9,957 nt of DNA from JBFWVD01 sp050246915 (GTDB lineage: Bacteria > Actinomycetota > Acidimicrobiia > Acidimicrobiales > Ilumatobacteraceae): assembly GCA_050246915.1 (NCBI GenBank), contig JBFWVD010000135.1, positions 1 to 9,957 of the forward strand, read 5' to 3'. The notes beneath the pieces are model-generated. The model saw nothing but the letters and a program-made list of their open reading frames with translations. It did no database searches and had not been told where the DNA came from. The translations under genes were made by a program, and so were the position numbers. This document shows, in pieces, positions 1-6,561 of this stretch; position 1 is the stretch's first letter, and the number at the start of each line of letters is the position of its first letter.

Positions 1-2450
1 TGTTCTCATCGTCGAGCGCAATCGCCATCCCGGCCGGTCAGGCCAACTACGTGGGCGCCAACGCCGTGCTCGACGCCCTGGCCGGCGCATCGTGCGGTTC
101 TGGTCGCATCACCACCGTCAACTGGAGTGCATGGCGAGAGCGGGGCATGGGGGCCACGGCCAATCGTCGCAATCGCCTGGGGATCCGACCCGGCCGTTCC
201 TTCGACCATCCCGTGCTCACCGAGGTGGTCGACACCGCCAACGGCGCCGTTCTGCATGGCTCCCTCGATCGCACGCGCTGGGTCGTGTCCGAGCACGCGA
301 CCGACGACGGCACAGCGCTGCTCCCCGGCGCCGGCATCGTGGAGTTGATGGCGGTTGCCTGTCGCCATCTCGGAGCGCCGATCTGTGAGCAGATCGATCT
401 GCTCACCCCGCTCGTCGTGGGTGCCGTGGGTGTCACCGATGTGCGGGTGAAGGTCACCGCCGCCGGTGAGGACACGTGGGACCTCGTGCTCGAGAGCGCA
501 GCGCCCGGCGCCGCCGACTGGGAGTTGCACGCCACTGCCACCGCTCGTGGGTTCGGTCGGGTGGCAGCGCCGGAGATGCCCGATGCCCCAGCGGTCGATC
601 GCGTTGGTGACCCCTTCGGTGTCCAGCGCTCACGCCTGCGCCTCGGCCCGCGCTGGAGCGCCATCGTCGACGTCCTCGAGGCCCCTGGCAGCCATGCCGT
701 CGGCACGCTCGCGCTCGGCGAGCCCTATGTGGCCGAAGCATCGCGTTGGTTCGCCCATCCCGCGCTCGTCGACACCGCGATCGCCACTGCTGTGCATCTC
801 GTGGGTCAGGCCGACGGCGAGCTGGTGGTGCCGATGTCGTTCGGAGCCGTGCAACTGGGCGAGCCCTTGGTGTCGGGCGCCACGGTGCACACGGCCATGC
901 GAACGAACGACCACGGACACGATGTCGCCGTGGCCGACCTGGAACTGATCAACCCCGACGGGCAGATGGCGATGCGACTGAACGGACTGGTGCTGCGCAC
1001 CGTTCGTGGTCCGTTGTCGCTGCCGACCATCGCGGCACCGGTCGATGGCCCGGTCGCCTCGAATGGGCCGGGATTGCTGGCACTGGTGGACCGCAGCGGG
1101 CTCGACCACGCCGAGGGCGCGGACGCGTTCCGACGGGCCATGGCCACCGGCGCCCCGCATCTGCTCATCAGCAAGATCTCTCCCGCGCAGCTCATCGCCG
1201 AGGCCACACCGGCCAAGCGTGTGGTCGTCGCTGCGGCATCAGGAGCCAGCGATGGTCCGGCTCTCGGTGGCGATCGGGTCTCGCAGGCCGTTGGCGATGC
1301 ATGGCGATCGCTGCTGGGTGTTGCCAGCGCGTCCCCGGCGGACGACTTCTTCGCCATGGGTGGTCATTCGCTCATCGCCGTGCGGTTGTTCGCGAAGATC
1401 CATCAGGAGTTCGGCGTTCGCATGGCCCTCACCACGTTGTTCGACGCGCCGACGCTCGGCGAGCTCATCGAGGTCGTTCGGCTCGAGGTCGGCGACGACG
1501 GCGCCGACCTCGATGACGAAACGGCAGCGGCTGATGGGACAGCCATCGGCGATGCAGCCTCGGCTACGAGCGATGGCACCTCTGGCAGTGCAGGCGCAAG
1601 CACGGTTGACACCAGCGGCACCTCGGGCGTCACGCCGTCGGGCGTTTCCAAGGCTCCGAAGTCCGGCGCACCGGCACGTCGGGCCGCACAATGCCTGGTG
1701 CCGGTGAAACGCTCGGGTGATCGCTCGCCGCTGCTGTGTGTGCACGGCCGCGGGGGCAACGTCCTCGGCCTCATGGACCTCGGGCGGTCCATGCCCGAAC
1801 ATCGCCCGTTCTACGGCGTGCAGGCGTTCGCGGTGACCGGTGATCGGATGCCCGATCGCACCATCTCGGCGATGGCGGCGCGGTACGTCGACGGACTGCT
1901 CGAGTCCGGGCTTCGCCTGCCGGTCCACATCGCCGGGTACTCCGGAGGCGGACTCATCGCCATCGAGATGGCGCGGATCTTGCGGACCAAGGGGCTCCCG
2001 GTCGGCGAGTTGATCCTCTTCGACACCCTGCATCCCGCGGCACAGGGTCTGGGGAAGGGTGCCCGAGTGCGCAACCTCGTCCAGAACGCAGCCATCCACG
2101 GCCCGGGCAGTGTCATGCGATGGATGCGCGGACGCAAGGAACACGCCGCCATGCTCGCTCGCATGGAGAGCCTCACCGACGACGCCTCGATGACCGACGC
2201 CGGCATCGTCGATCTGTCGGATTTCTTCGACCTCGCAGCGTTCCGGCATCGGTTCGATCCGATCGACATCGAGGCCCACCTCATCACCGTGGAGGAGTTC
2301 GACGCCACGGCCCCCAAGGACAACGGCTGGTCGGATACCGACTTCCGCCGGCTCCATCGCCATCAGGTGGCAGGTAACCACCTCGACATGCTCGCCGGGG
2401 AGCACGCCCGGACACTGTCTCGACTTCTCGATGAGATCCTCACGAATTGA
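1..2450 (+). CDS. Type I polyketide synthase, C-terminal part (KR end, DH-like, ACP, TE); 5' partial
   Basis: The frame is open from the left edge (first full codon at 3), so this is the end of a larger multidomain synthase; GTG at 51 is an internal valine. Numbering from codon 3, about 815 residues are visible. Residues 1-50 are the end of a ketoreductase, with GQANY (Tyr16) and Asn20 matching the KR YxxxN pair, then NWSAW. Residues about 67-336 look like a polyketide dehydratase: WVVSEH (His98, codon 294-296), LLPGAG, LGPRW in place of YGPxF, and HPALVD (Asp257, codon 771-773). Residues 366-400 (EGADAFRRAM, HLLIS) resemble the tail that usually follows a KR. The carrier domain is at 424-492, with GGHSL and Ser456 (codon 1368-1370). 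A Ser/Thr/Ala/Gly-rich linker (about 496-560) leads to a type I thioesterase with GYSGG (Ser647), LFD (Asp674) and GNH (His793). The TE implies release of a finished acyl chain by hydrolysis or cyclisation. KS and AT presumably lie upstream. The product is unknown. Confidence 0.93.
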   Translation, partial: FSSSSAIAIPAGQANYVGANAVLDALAGASCGSGRITTVNWSAWRERGMGATANRRNRLGIRPGRSFDHPVLTEVVDTANGAVLHGSLDRTRWVVSEHATDDGTALLPGAGIVELMAVACRHLGAPICEQIDLLTPLVVGAVGVTDVRVKVTAAGEDTWDLVLESAAPGAADWELHATATARGFGRVAAPEMPDAPAVDRVGDPFGVQRSRLRLGPRWSAIVDVLEAPGSHAVGTLALGEPYVAEASRWFAHPALVDTAIATAVHLVGQADGELVVPMSFGAVQLGEPLVSGATVHTAMRTNDHGHDVAVADLELINPDGQMAMRLNGLVLRTVRGPLSLPTIAAPVDGPVASNGPGLLALVDRSGLDHAEGADAFRRAMATGAPHLLISKISPAQLIAEATPAKRVVVAAASGASDGPALGGDRVSQAVGDAWRSLLGVASASPADDFFAMGGHSLIAVRLFAKIHQEFGVRMALTTLFDAPTLGELIEVVRLEVGDDGADLDDETAAADGTAIGDAASATSDGTSGSAGASTVDTSGTSGVTPSGVSKAPKSGAPARRAAQCLVPVKRSGDRSPLLCVHGRGGNVLGLMDLGRSMPEHRPFYGVQAFAVTGDRMPDRTISAMAARYVDGLLESGLRLPVHIAGYSGGGLIAIEMARILRTKGLPVGELILFDTLHPAAQGLGKGARVRNLVQNAAIHGPGSVMRWMRGRKEHAAMLARMESLTDDASMTDAGIVDLSDFFDLAAFRHRFDPIDIEAHLITVEEFDATAPKDNGWSDTDFRRLHRHQVAGNHLDMLAGEHARTLSRLLDEILTN

Positions 2451-2471
2451 TCTGACAGGCCGACAGGACAT

Positions 2472-2495
2472 CCGTCCGACTTACCTTCGGACCGG
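2472..2495 (+). terminator. Hairpin 22 nt after the PKS stop, possible terminator
   Basis: Left arm CCGTCCGA (2472-2479) pairs with TCGGA-C-CGG (2487-2495) as an 8-bp GC-rich stem with one bulged C, and the loop is CTTACCT. It sits just after the PKS stop codon and is followed by TTTCTCG, which is only a short T-rich stretch. A weak intrinsic or Rho-assisted terminator is plausible. It could equally be a regulatory inverted repeat, since its arms partly overlap the 9-bp direct repeat. Confidence 0.3.
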
Positions 2496-2544
2496 TTTCT
2501 CGCGACCTGCGCTGCCGTCACGGTGACGGTACGTTCGTCCGACT
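2473..2544 (+). repeat. 9-bp direct repeat CGTCCGACT, two copies
   Basis: CGTCCGACT occurs at 2473-2481 and again at 2536-2544, so the copies start 63 bp apart, about six helical turns. They flank the 15-bp palindrome at 2515-2529 within the gap before the polysaccharide operon. This could be a pair of sites for a looping or dimeric regulator, but a 9-bp repeat can arise by chance in GC-rich DNA. Confidence 0.25.
2515..2529 (+). promoter_or_regulatory. Perfect 7-1-7 palindrome, candidate operator before the polysaccharide operon
   Basis: CCGTCAC-G-GTGACGG is an exact inverted repeat with a single central base, about 100 bp upstream of the first gene of the polysaccharide operon and in the only sizeable intergenic stretch. 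Compact palindromes of this form are typical binding sites for dimeric helix-turn-helix repressors or activators. The regulator is not encoded in the window and no convincing -10/-35 pair could be fixed nearby, so the operator role is inferred. Confidence 0.4.
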
Positions 2545-2628
2545 CCGATCCTCGGCATCTTGAACCCGTCCCATTCCCCCGACGCATGAGAACCAGGCAG
2601 ACCCCGTGACAGCGGATCCGACAGCGAT

Positions 2629-3798
2629 GTGGACACGATGAGATCCCGACGCCACTGTGGCAGCGGTCGCCTCGGCCTCGACGGCTGCGTCGTCGTGGGC
2701 GGCCTGTCCCTGCTCGTGTGGACGTATGCCGGATACCCGCTCACGGTGGCGCTGGCCGCGCGTCGTCGTCGGCCCGCCGAACCCGGACCGCTGCCGACCA
2801 TGACGGTCCTCATCCCTGCCTACAACGAGGCCGAGTTCATCGCCAAGAAGGTCCGTAACTCTCGGGAGCTCGACTATCCGTCCGAACTCGTCCAGATCCT
2901 CGTCGTCAACGATGGCAGCGACGACGGCACGGCAGAGTTGGCGAGAGCCGAAGGCGCCCACGTCATCGACGTGAACCCACGCCGAGGCAAGAGCAACGGC
3001 ATCAACTTCGGTATGAGCGAGGCGACCGGGGACATCGTGGTCCTCACCGACGCCAACGGATCGGTGGATGCCGGTTCTCTACGCGCGATCGCGGCCGCCT
3101 TCGCGGACCCCGCGGTGGCGGTGGTCAGTGGTGCCAAGGTCCCCGAGGGGACCGGAGCCCACGGCGGTGGTGAGCAGGCCTACTGGCGCTACGAGAACTT
3201 CGTGAAGACGGCGGAAGGCCGCCTCGGCTGCACCGTGGGCGCCGATGGAGGCATCTATGCCGTCCGTCGCACCACCTTCACCCCGCTCCCGGCCGGCACC
3301 CTCGGTGACGACTTCATCGTGCCGTTGTCCGCGCTGGCTGCTGGATGGAAGGTCACCCACACCGATCGGGCGCGTGCTCGCGAGAGCACGTCGAACTCCG
3401 TGTCCGACGAGTTCGAGCGCAGGACGCGGATCTCCGCCGGCATTTGGCAAGGATTGTTGACACATCGCTCCCTGCTGCATCCGCGCAATGGTTGGGTCTC
3501 GGTGGCGCTCGGCACTCATCGCGGCTTGCGGACCGTGGTGATACCGCCGTCGTTGCCGGTGATCACGGTGGCCACCGCATCACTGGCGCGACGATCGAAG
3601 GTCGCCAAGTTCTTGCTGGTAGCCCAATTGCTAGGGTGGGGCGGGGCAACCGCCGGCGCCGCGACCGATGCGCGTGCGTTCGCGTTGCCGTACCAGTTCG
3701 CAATGACCAACGTCGCCGCCATGCGCGGCGGCCTGAGATTCTTCCGTCGCCGGCAGGCAACGACGTGGAAGAGAACGAGCCGAGGCCAGTGGACATGA
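2629..3798 (+). CDS. Membrane-anchored family 2 glycosyltransferase
   Basis: This 389-residue protein is a GT-A fold, family GT2 enzyme expected to transfer a sugar from a nucleotide sugar to a lipid-linked or growing glycan at the inner face of the membrane. The N-terminus has one membrane segment (about 19-42, ending in the YAGYP motif common in this group). The catalytic domain starts with TVLIPAYNE (59-67), followed by VVNDGSDDGT (Asp95, Asp98/99), RRGKSNG (118-124), the DxD-like TDAN (Asp141) and GDD (227-228, probable catalytic base). RRTRISAGIWQG (264-275) takes the place of the QxxRW region. Two hydrophobic segments follow (about 303-320 and 327-344), then a basic tail. The layout resembles the poly-GlcNAc and cellulose synthase-like branch, but the substrate cannot be read from sequence. 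GTG 2629 gives the longest frame after the in-frame stop at 2587; ATG 2638 is an equal alternative because neither has a strong ribosome site. Its stop overlaps the next start by 4 bp (ATGA), so it is probably the first gene of the five-gene operon. Confidence 0.92.
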   Translation: MDTMRSRRHCGSGRLGLDGCVVVGGLSLLVWTYAGYPLTVALAARRRRPAEPGPLPTMTVLIPAYNEAEFIAKKVRNSRELDYPSELVQILVVNDGSDDGTAELARAEGAHVIDVNPRRGKSNGINFGMSEATGDIVVLTDANGSVDAGSLRAIAAAFADPAVAVVSGAKVPEGTGAHGGGEQAYWRYENFVKTAEGRLGCTVGADGGIYAVRRTTFTPLPAGTLGDDFIVPLSALAAGWKVTHTDRARARESTSNSVSDEFERRTRISAGIWQGLLTHRSLLHPRNGWVSVALGTHRGLRTVVIPPSLPVITVATASLARRSKVAKFLLVAQLLGWGGATAGAATDARAFALPYQFAMTNVAAMRGGLRFFRRRQATTWKRTSRGQWT

Positions 3799-4445
3799 GC
3801 ACGACGATGCAGAACAAATCGACTGACGTGGCCGACTCATCGAACGGTTCGCGCTTCTCGCGTGGATCGCAATCGGGTGAATCGTCGCGGTCAGCCACTG
3901 CGGGGTGGTTGCTCCCCGCCATGGTCGGAGTCGCCGTTGCGTTGGTGGTGTTCCTCGCCGGCGCATGGTTCGTCTCCGGTCGCGAGGACAAGTTCGTCGC
4001 ATCGGGTTCGATGGTGATCTTGCCCAAGCCCGGCAACGATCAGGTCGAGTCCAGCTATTGGGAAACCCTCGGCAAGGGCATCGTGTCGACGTTCGCCGAG
4101 GTCATCCGTTCGGCTCCGATCACCTCGGCCCCTCCCGGAACCAGCACACGCGTCACGATCTCCCCGGAGTCGTCGTTGCTCGTGGTCGAAGGCACGGGCA
4201 ACTCTGCGCGCGCCGCGGAGCAGATCGCGCAACTGCGCATCGACGCGGGACTCGCCGCTGTCGAGAAGCTCACGACGCCGTTCCGGGTCGAGATCGTCGA
4301 CCGTCCCGCTGACTCCGCAGCCCGGTCGGGTCTGTCGAAGACATCACTGATCGGCGCGTCGGGTCTTGCCGCGTTGGCGCTCGGCGTGGCCGCGGCCCAA
4401 GGTGCGCTGGTGCTGCGCCGGCCCACCCGTCAAACGCGCGGGTGA
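3795..4445 (+). CDS. Small Wzz-like polysaccharide co-polymerase (chain-length determinant-like)
   Basis: This 216-residue protein has the two-transmembrane layout of polysaccharide co-polymerases: a Ser/Gly-rich polar N-terminus (1-36), membrane segment 1 (about 38-60), an extracytoplasmic domain (about 62-183) and membrane segment 2 (about 184-206) with a basic tail. The domain starts with a strand like the family's (FVASGSMVILP, 67-77), has a helix with WETLGKG (89-95), then strand-rich SSLLVVEGTG (126-135) and PFRVEIVDRP (162-171). There is no kinase domain and the long coiled-coil stalk of enterobacterial Wzz is absent, so it is short for the family. It would set the length of the polymer made by the polymerase encoded next. 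The start is ATG 3795 inside the ATGA overlap with the GT2 stop, implying translational coupling; the same frame runs further upstream but only as a shadow of the GT2 gene. Assignment is by topology and local motifs, not by a decisive signature. Confidence 0.75.
   Translation: MSTTMQNKSTDVADSSNGSRFSRGSQSGESSRSATAGWLLPAMVGVAVALVVFLAGAWFVSGREDKFVASGSMVILPKPGNDQVESSYWETLGKGIVSTFAEVIRSAPITSAPPGTSTRVTISPESSLLVVEGTGNSARAAEQIAQLRIDAGLAAVEKLTTPFRVEIVDRPADSAARSGLSKTSLIGASGLAALALGVAAAQGALVLRRPTRQTRG
4440..4445 (+). promoter_or_regulatory. Ribosome binding site deciding the polymerase start
   Basis: GGGTGA ends 7 nt before GTG 4453, and its GGTGA part complements the 3' end of 16S rRNA (GGAGGTGA). It overlaps the stop codon of the preceding gene. 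It favours GTG 4453 over ATG 4446, which opens a frame of only 18 codons, and over longer starts lying within the preceding gene. Confidence 0.55.
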
Positions 4446-4452
4446 ATGGCGA

Positions 4453-6561
4453 GTGTCGATCGTCCTGCCCGTCGGCTTCGTGCCACGTGGCCGTCAGCGT
4501 GATTCCCTCACTGCGCTGATCCCTGCCTCGTGCGCGTTGGGCGCACTGGTGTTCGTCGCGCTCACCGCGTCGGGACGTTCCGCGGCGTTGGCCGGCATCG
4601 CCGGTCTGGCTGCCTGCTTCGTTCCACTGGCCATCGTGGAGCCGGTGGTGTTCACCAGCGGTTACGTCGCTGTCGTGGCCACTCACATCGACGATCCCAT
4701 GGCACGTCTGGGCTTTCCGAGCCCGTGGTACGGGCTCAACCTCATCGCCGCGTTCCATCTGTATCGCCTCTGGTCGAAAGGCCAGATGCGGATCAACTGG
4801 ACCGTGGTGCATCTGTTCGCGTTGGCCTTCTTGGCCACCCGCATCCTGGGCGTCCTCGTCGCCAACAACAGCGACGCCGCGGTGGAGCAATGCGTGCAGA
4901 TCGGCAAAGATGCCGTTGCCCTCCTGGTCATCAGCGCGTTGCTCTCGAGCGTTGGTGGGGCCCGATGGGCGATCATCGGGGCCATCGCCGGGTTCGCCGC
5001 GTTGGGTTGGCTCGCCTTCGCACAGGAGTACCTGGTCCCGGGCCTCGGTGACTTCCGTGGCTTCAACCATGTGTCAACCAATGTTGACGTTGGTTCGACG
5101 ACGGTGCGTCATGCCGGACCGTTGCGCGATCCGAACTTCTGGGGACGGCTCCTCGTCACCTTCTTCCCGCTGTCCGTGGCGGCGCTCCTGATGGCGCGAG
5201 CCATGTGGGTTCGACTGCTGGCAGCGCTCGGTGTCGGCGGCTTTCTGCTCGGCATCTATCTCACCCAGAGCCGCGGCGCGTTCTTGTCGGTGTTCGCCGG
5301 TGTCGCGGTGTTCTTGGTGTTCGCCGGATGGCGCTATGCGCGATGGACACTGCTCGCGCCGGTCGTCGTCATCGTTCTCCTGGCCAACCCAGCCACCGGT
5401 CCTCGCATGGAGACGCTGTTCCAGCTGGGGGAGAAGACCACCTCGAGCACCGACTTGTCGCTCGTGGCCCGCAAGACCGCGCTGAAGGCGGGGACGGAGA
5501 TGTTCGCCGACCATCCCATCATGGGCATCGGCACCGGCAACTTCGTGTACGAGGTCCTCGACTATCAGCGCAAGTTGGGTATGGAGACCAACGGTGACGC
5601 TTCGGCGACGGGCATCGCCGCTCACAACACCTACGTCGAGACCGCAGCTGAGACCGGTGTCGTGGGGTTGGTGTCGTTGCTGTTGTTGTTCGGTGCGTCG
5701 ATAGTGCTGGGCATGCGGGCACTGCAACGGATGCGAGGCCTCCGCTCGGTGATGGATTGCAACACCGACGCGCTGTGGGCCGCCGCGCTCGTGGGCGGCA
5801 TCGTCGCCTACGCGGTCGCCAGCGTGTTCCTCCACCTGGTGCTGTTCGCTCCGTTCCTGGTGCTCCTGGCTCTCGTCGCCGACCTCGACCGCGGCTATCG
5901 CGACGTGGTGCAGCTGCAAGCTCGAACGGCCGCCGACCTGGACAAGCCCATCAACTGGGGTCGCATCGGCAAGGTCGCCGGCGTGGTCGTGGTGATCACC
6001 GCATCGTTGATGCTGCTGGTTCCCATGCGTTCGAACACCTATACGGCGCAGGCCACCTTCACCATGCAGGTGCGACCCCGCCAGTTCGACTGGATCCAGA
6101 CGTACGAGTTCGACATGGCGACGCGGCGCGCCATCATCCCCAGTTACGTGGGTGCGTTCTTGGTGAGTCGCGAGGTGCGTGATGCGGCGTTCACCGCGGC
6201 CGGGGTGCGAAGTGCAGATCGAGGCAAGTACTCGATCTCGACCTCGCCGACGCCGAACTCGGCGGTGCTGCGGGTGAAGGTGTCAGGCCCGTCGGCGGCG
6301 TTGTCGCAGGCCGTCGCCGAACAGTTCTTCACCCACGGAGTCGATCGCGTGGCGGCGACGCAGATGCCCTTCATCGTCGTGCCCGTCACACCGCAGTCCA
6401 CCGAGGCAGTGCAAGAAAGCAAGTGGCGCACGGGCCGGCTGGCGTTGGTCTTCGGTCCGCTCATCATTGCGCTCATCGGGTGGGTCTTCGTGAACCGGGA
6501 ACGCAACTATCGCATCGGACGCCGCCACAACGTGCCGCCCGGCGCGCTCTGGTGCACATGA
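4453..6561 (+). CDS. O-antigen ligase/polymerase (Wzy-like) fused to a C-terminal Wzz-like domain
   Basis: This 702-residue integral membrane protein has two parts. Residues 1 to about 490 form a multi-spanning O-antigen polymerase/ligase domain (Wzy_C type): RHAGPLRDPN (219-228), TQSRGAF (271-277), DHPIMGIGTGNF (His354) and AHNTYVETAAETG (His391). The large extracytoplasmic loop between SRGA and AHN is where this family keeps conserved basic residues and the histidine. Residues about 501-700 are a second module: membrane segment (about 507-524), then NTYTAQATFTMQV, which resembles the first strand of Wzz domains, an extracytoplasmic region to about 655 and a final membrane segment (about 663-681) with a basic tail. 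Polymerase and chain-length regulator thus appear joined in one chain. It would join flipped oligosaccharide units, or transfer glycan to an acceptor, outside the membrane. GTG 4453 was chosen for its ribosome site and its position 7 nt after the previous stop. The stop overlaps the flippase start (ATGA). Confidence 0.9.
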   Translation: MSIVLPVGFVPRGRQRDSLTALIPASCALGALVFVALTASGRSAALAGIAGLAACFVPLAIVEPVVFTSGYVAVVATHIDDPMARLGFPSPWYGLNLIAAFHLYRLWSKGQMRINWTVVHLFALAFLATRILGVLVANNSDAAVEQCVQIGKDAVALLVISALLSSVGGARWAIIGAIAGFAALGWLAFAQEYLVPGLGDFRGFNHVSTNVDVGSTTVRHAGPLRDPNFWGRLLVTFFPLSVAALLMARAMWVRLLAALGVGGFLLGIYLTQSRGAFLSVFAGVAVFLVFAGWRYARWTLLAPVVVIVLLANPATGPRMETLFQLGEKTTSSTDLSLVARKTALKAGTEMFADHPIMGIGTGNFVYEVLDYQRKLGMETNGDASATGIAAHNTYVETAAETGVVGLVSLLLLFGASIVLGMRALQRMRGLRSVMDCNTDALWAAALVGGIVAYAVASVFLHLVLFAPFLVLLALVADLDRGYRDVVQLQARTAADLDKPINWGRIGKVAGVVVVITASLMLLVPMRSNTYTAQATFTMQVRPRQFDWIQTYEFDMATRRAIIPSYVGAFLVSREVRDAAFTAAGVRSADRGKYSISTSPTPNSAVLRVKVSGPSAALSQAVAEQFFTHGVDRVAATQMPFIVVPVTPQSTEAVQESKWRTGRLALVFGPLIIALIGWVFVNRERNYRIGRRHNVPPGALWCT

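Noticed and set aside
1488..1685. Ser/Thr/Gly/Ala-rich stretch as a separate repeat element
   Set aside because: It has no regular repeat unit at DNA level and is best read as a flexible linker between the ACP and TE.
1239..2471. 410-codon open frame on the minus strand opposite the PKS end
   Set aside because: It lies fully antisense to clear ACP and TE motifs, is rich in Arg, His and Glu without any recognisable domain, and such long antisense frames are common in GC-rich coding DNA.
2560..2589. Possible promoter TTGAAC with GCATGA 18 bp downstream
   Set aside because: The -35-like hexamer is fair but the -10-like hexamer matches poorly, and GC-rich actinobacterial promoters cannot be called on this alone.
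3345..3794. Upstream extension of the mini Wzz-like gene
   Set aside because: It overlaps the GT2 catalytic region in another frame and has no co-polymerase-like sequence; ATG 3795 in the ATGA overlap fits the operon pattern.
4366..4452. Longer start for the polymerase
   Set aside because: The extra residues are Trp/Arg/Pro-rich and overlap the second membrane segment of the previous gene; GTG 4453 has a good ribosome site.
4446..4502. Short 18-codon frame from ATG 4446
   Set aside because: It ends at an early stop, gives an Arg-rich peptide of no known kind and lies out of frame inside the polymerase start.
5073..5099. Inverted repeat AACCAA/TTGGTT within the polymerase gene
   Set aside because: The stem is only 6 bp with an 8-nt loop in a conserved coding stretch and is readily explained by Asn/Val/Gly/Ser codons.
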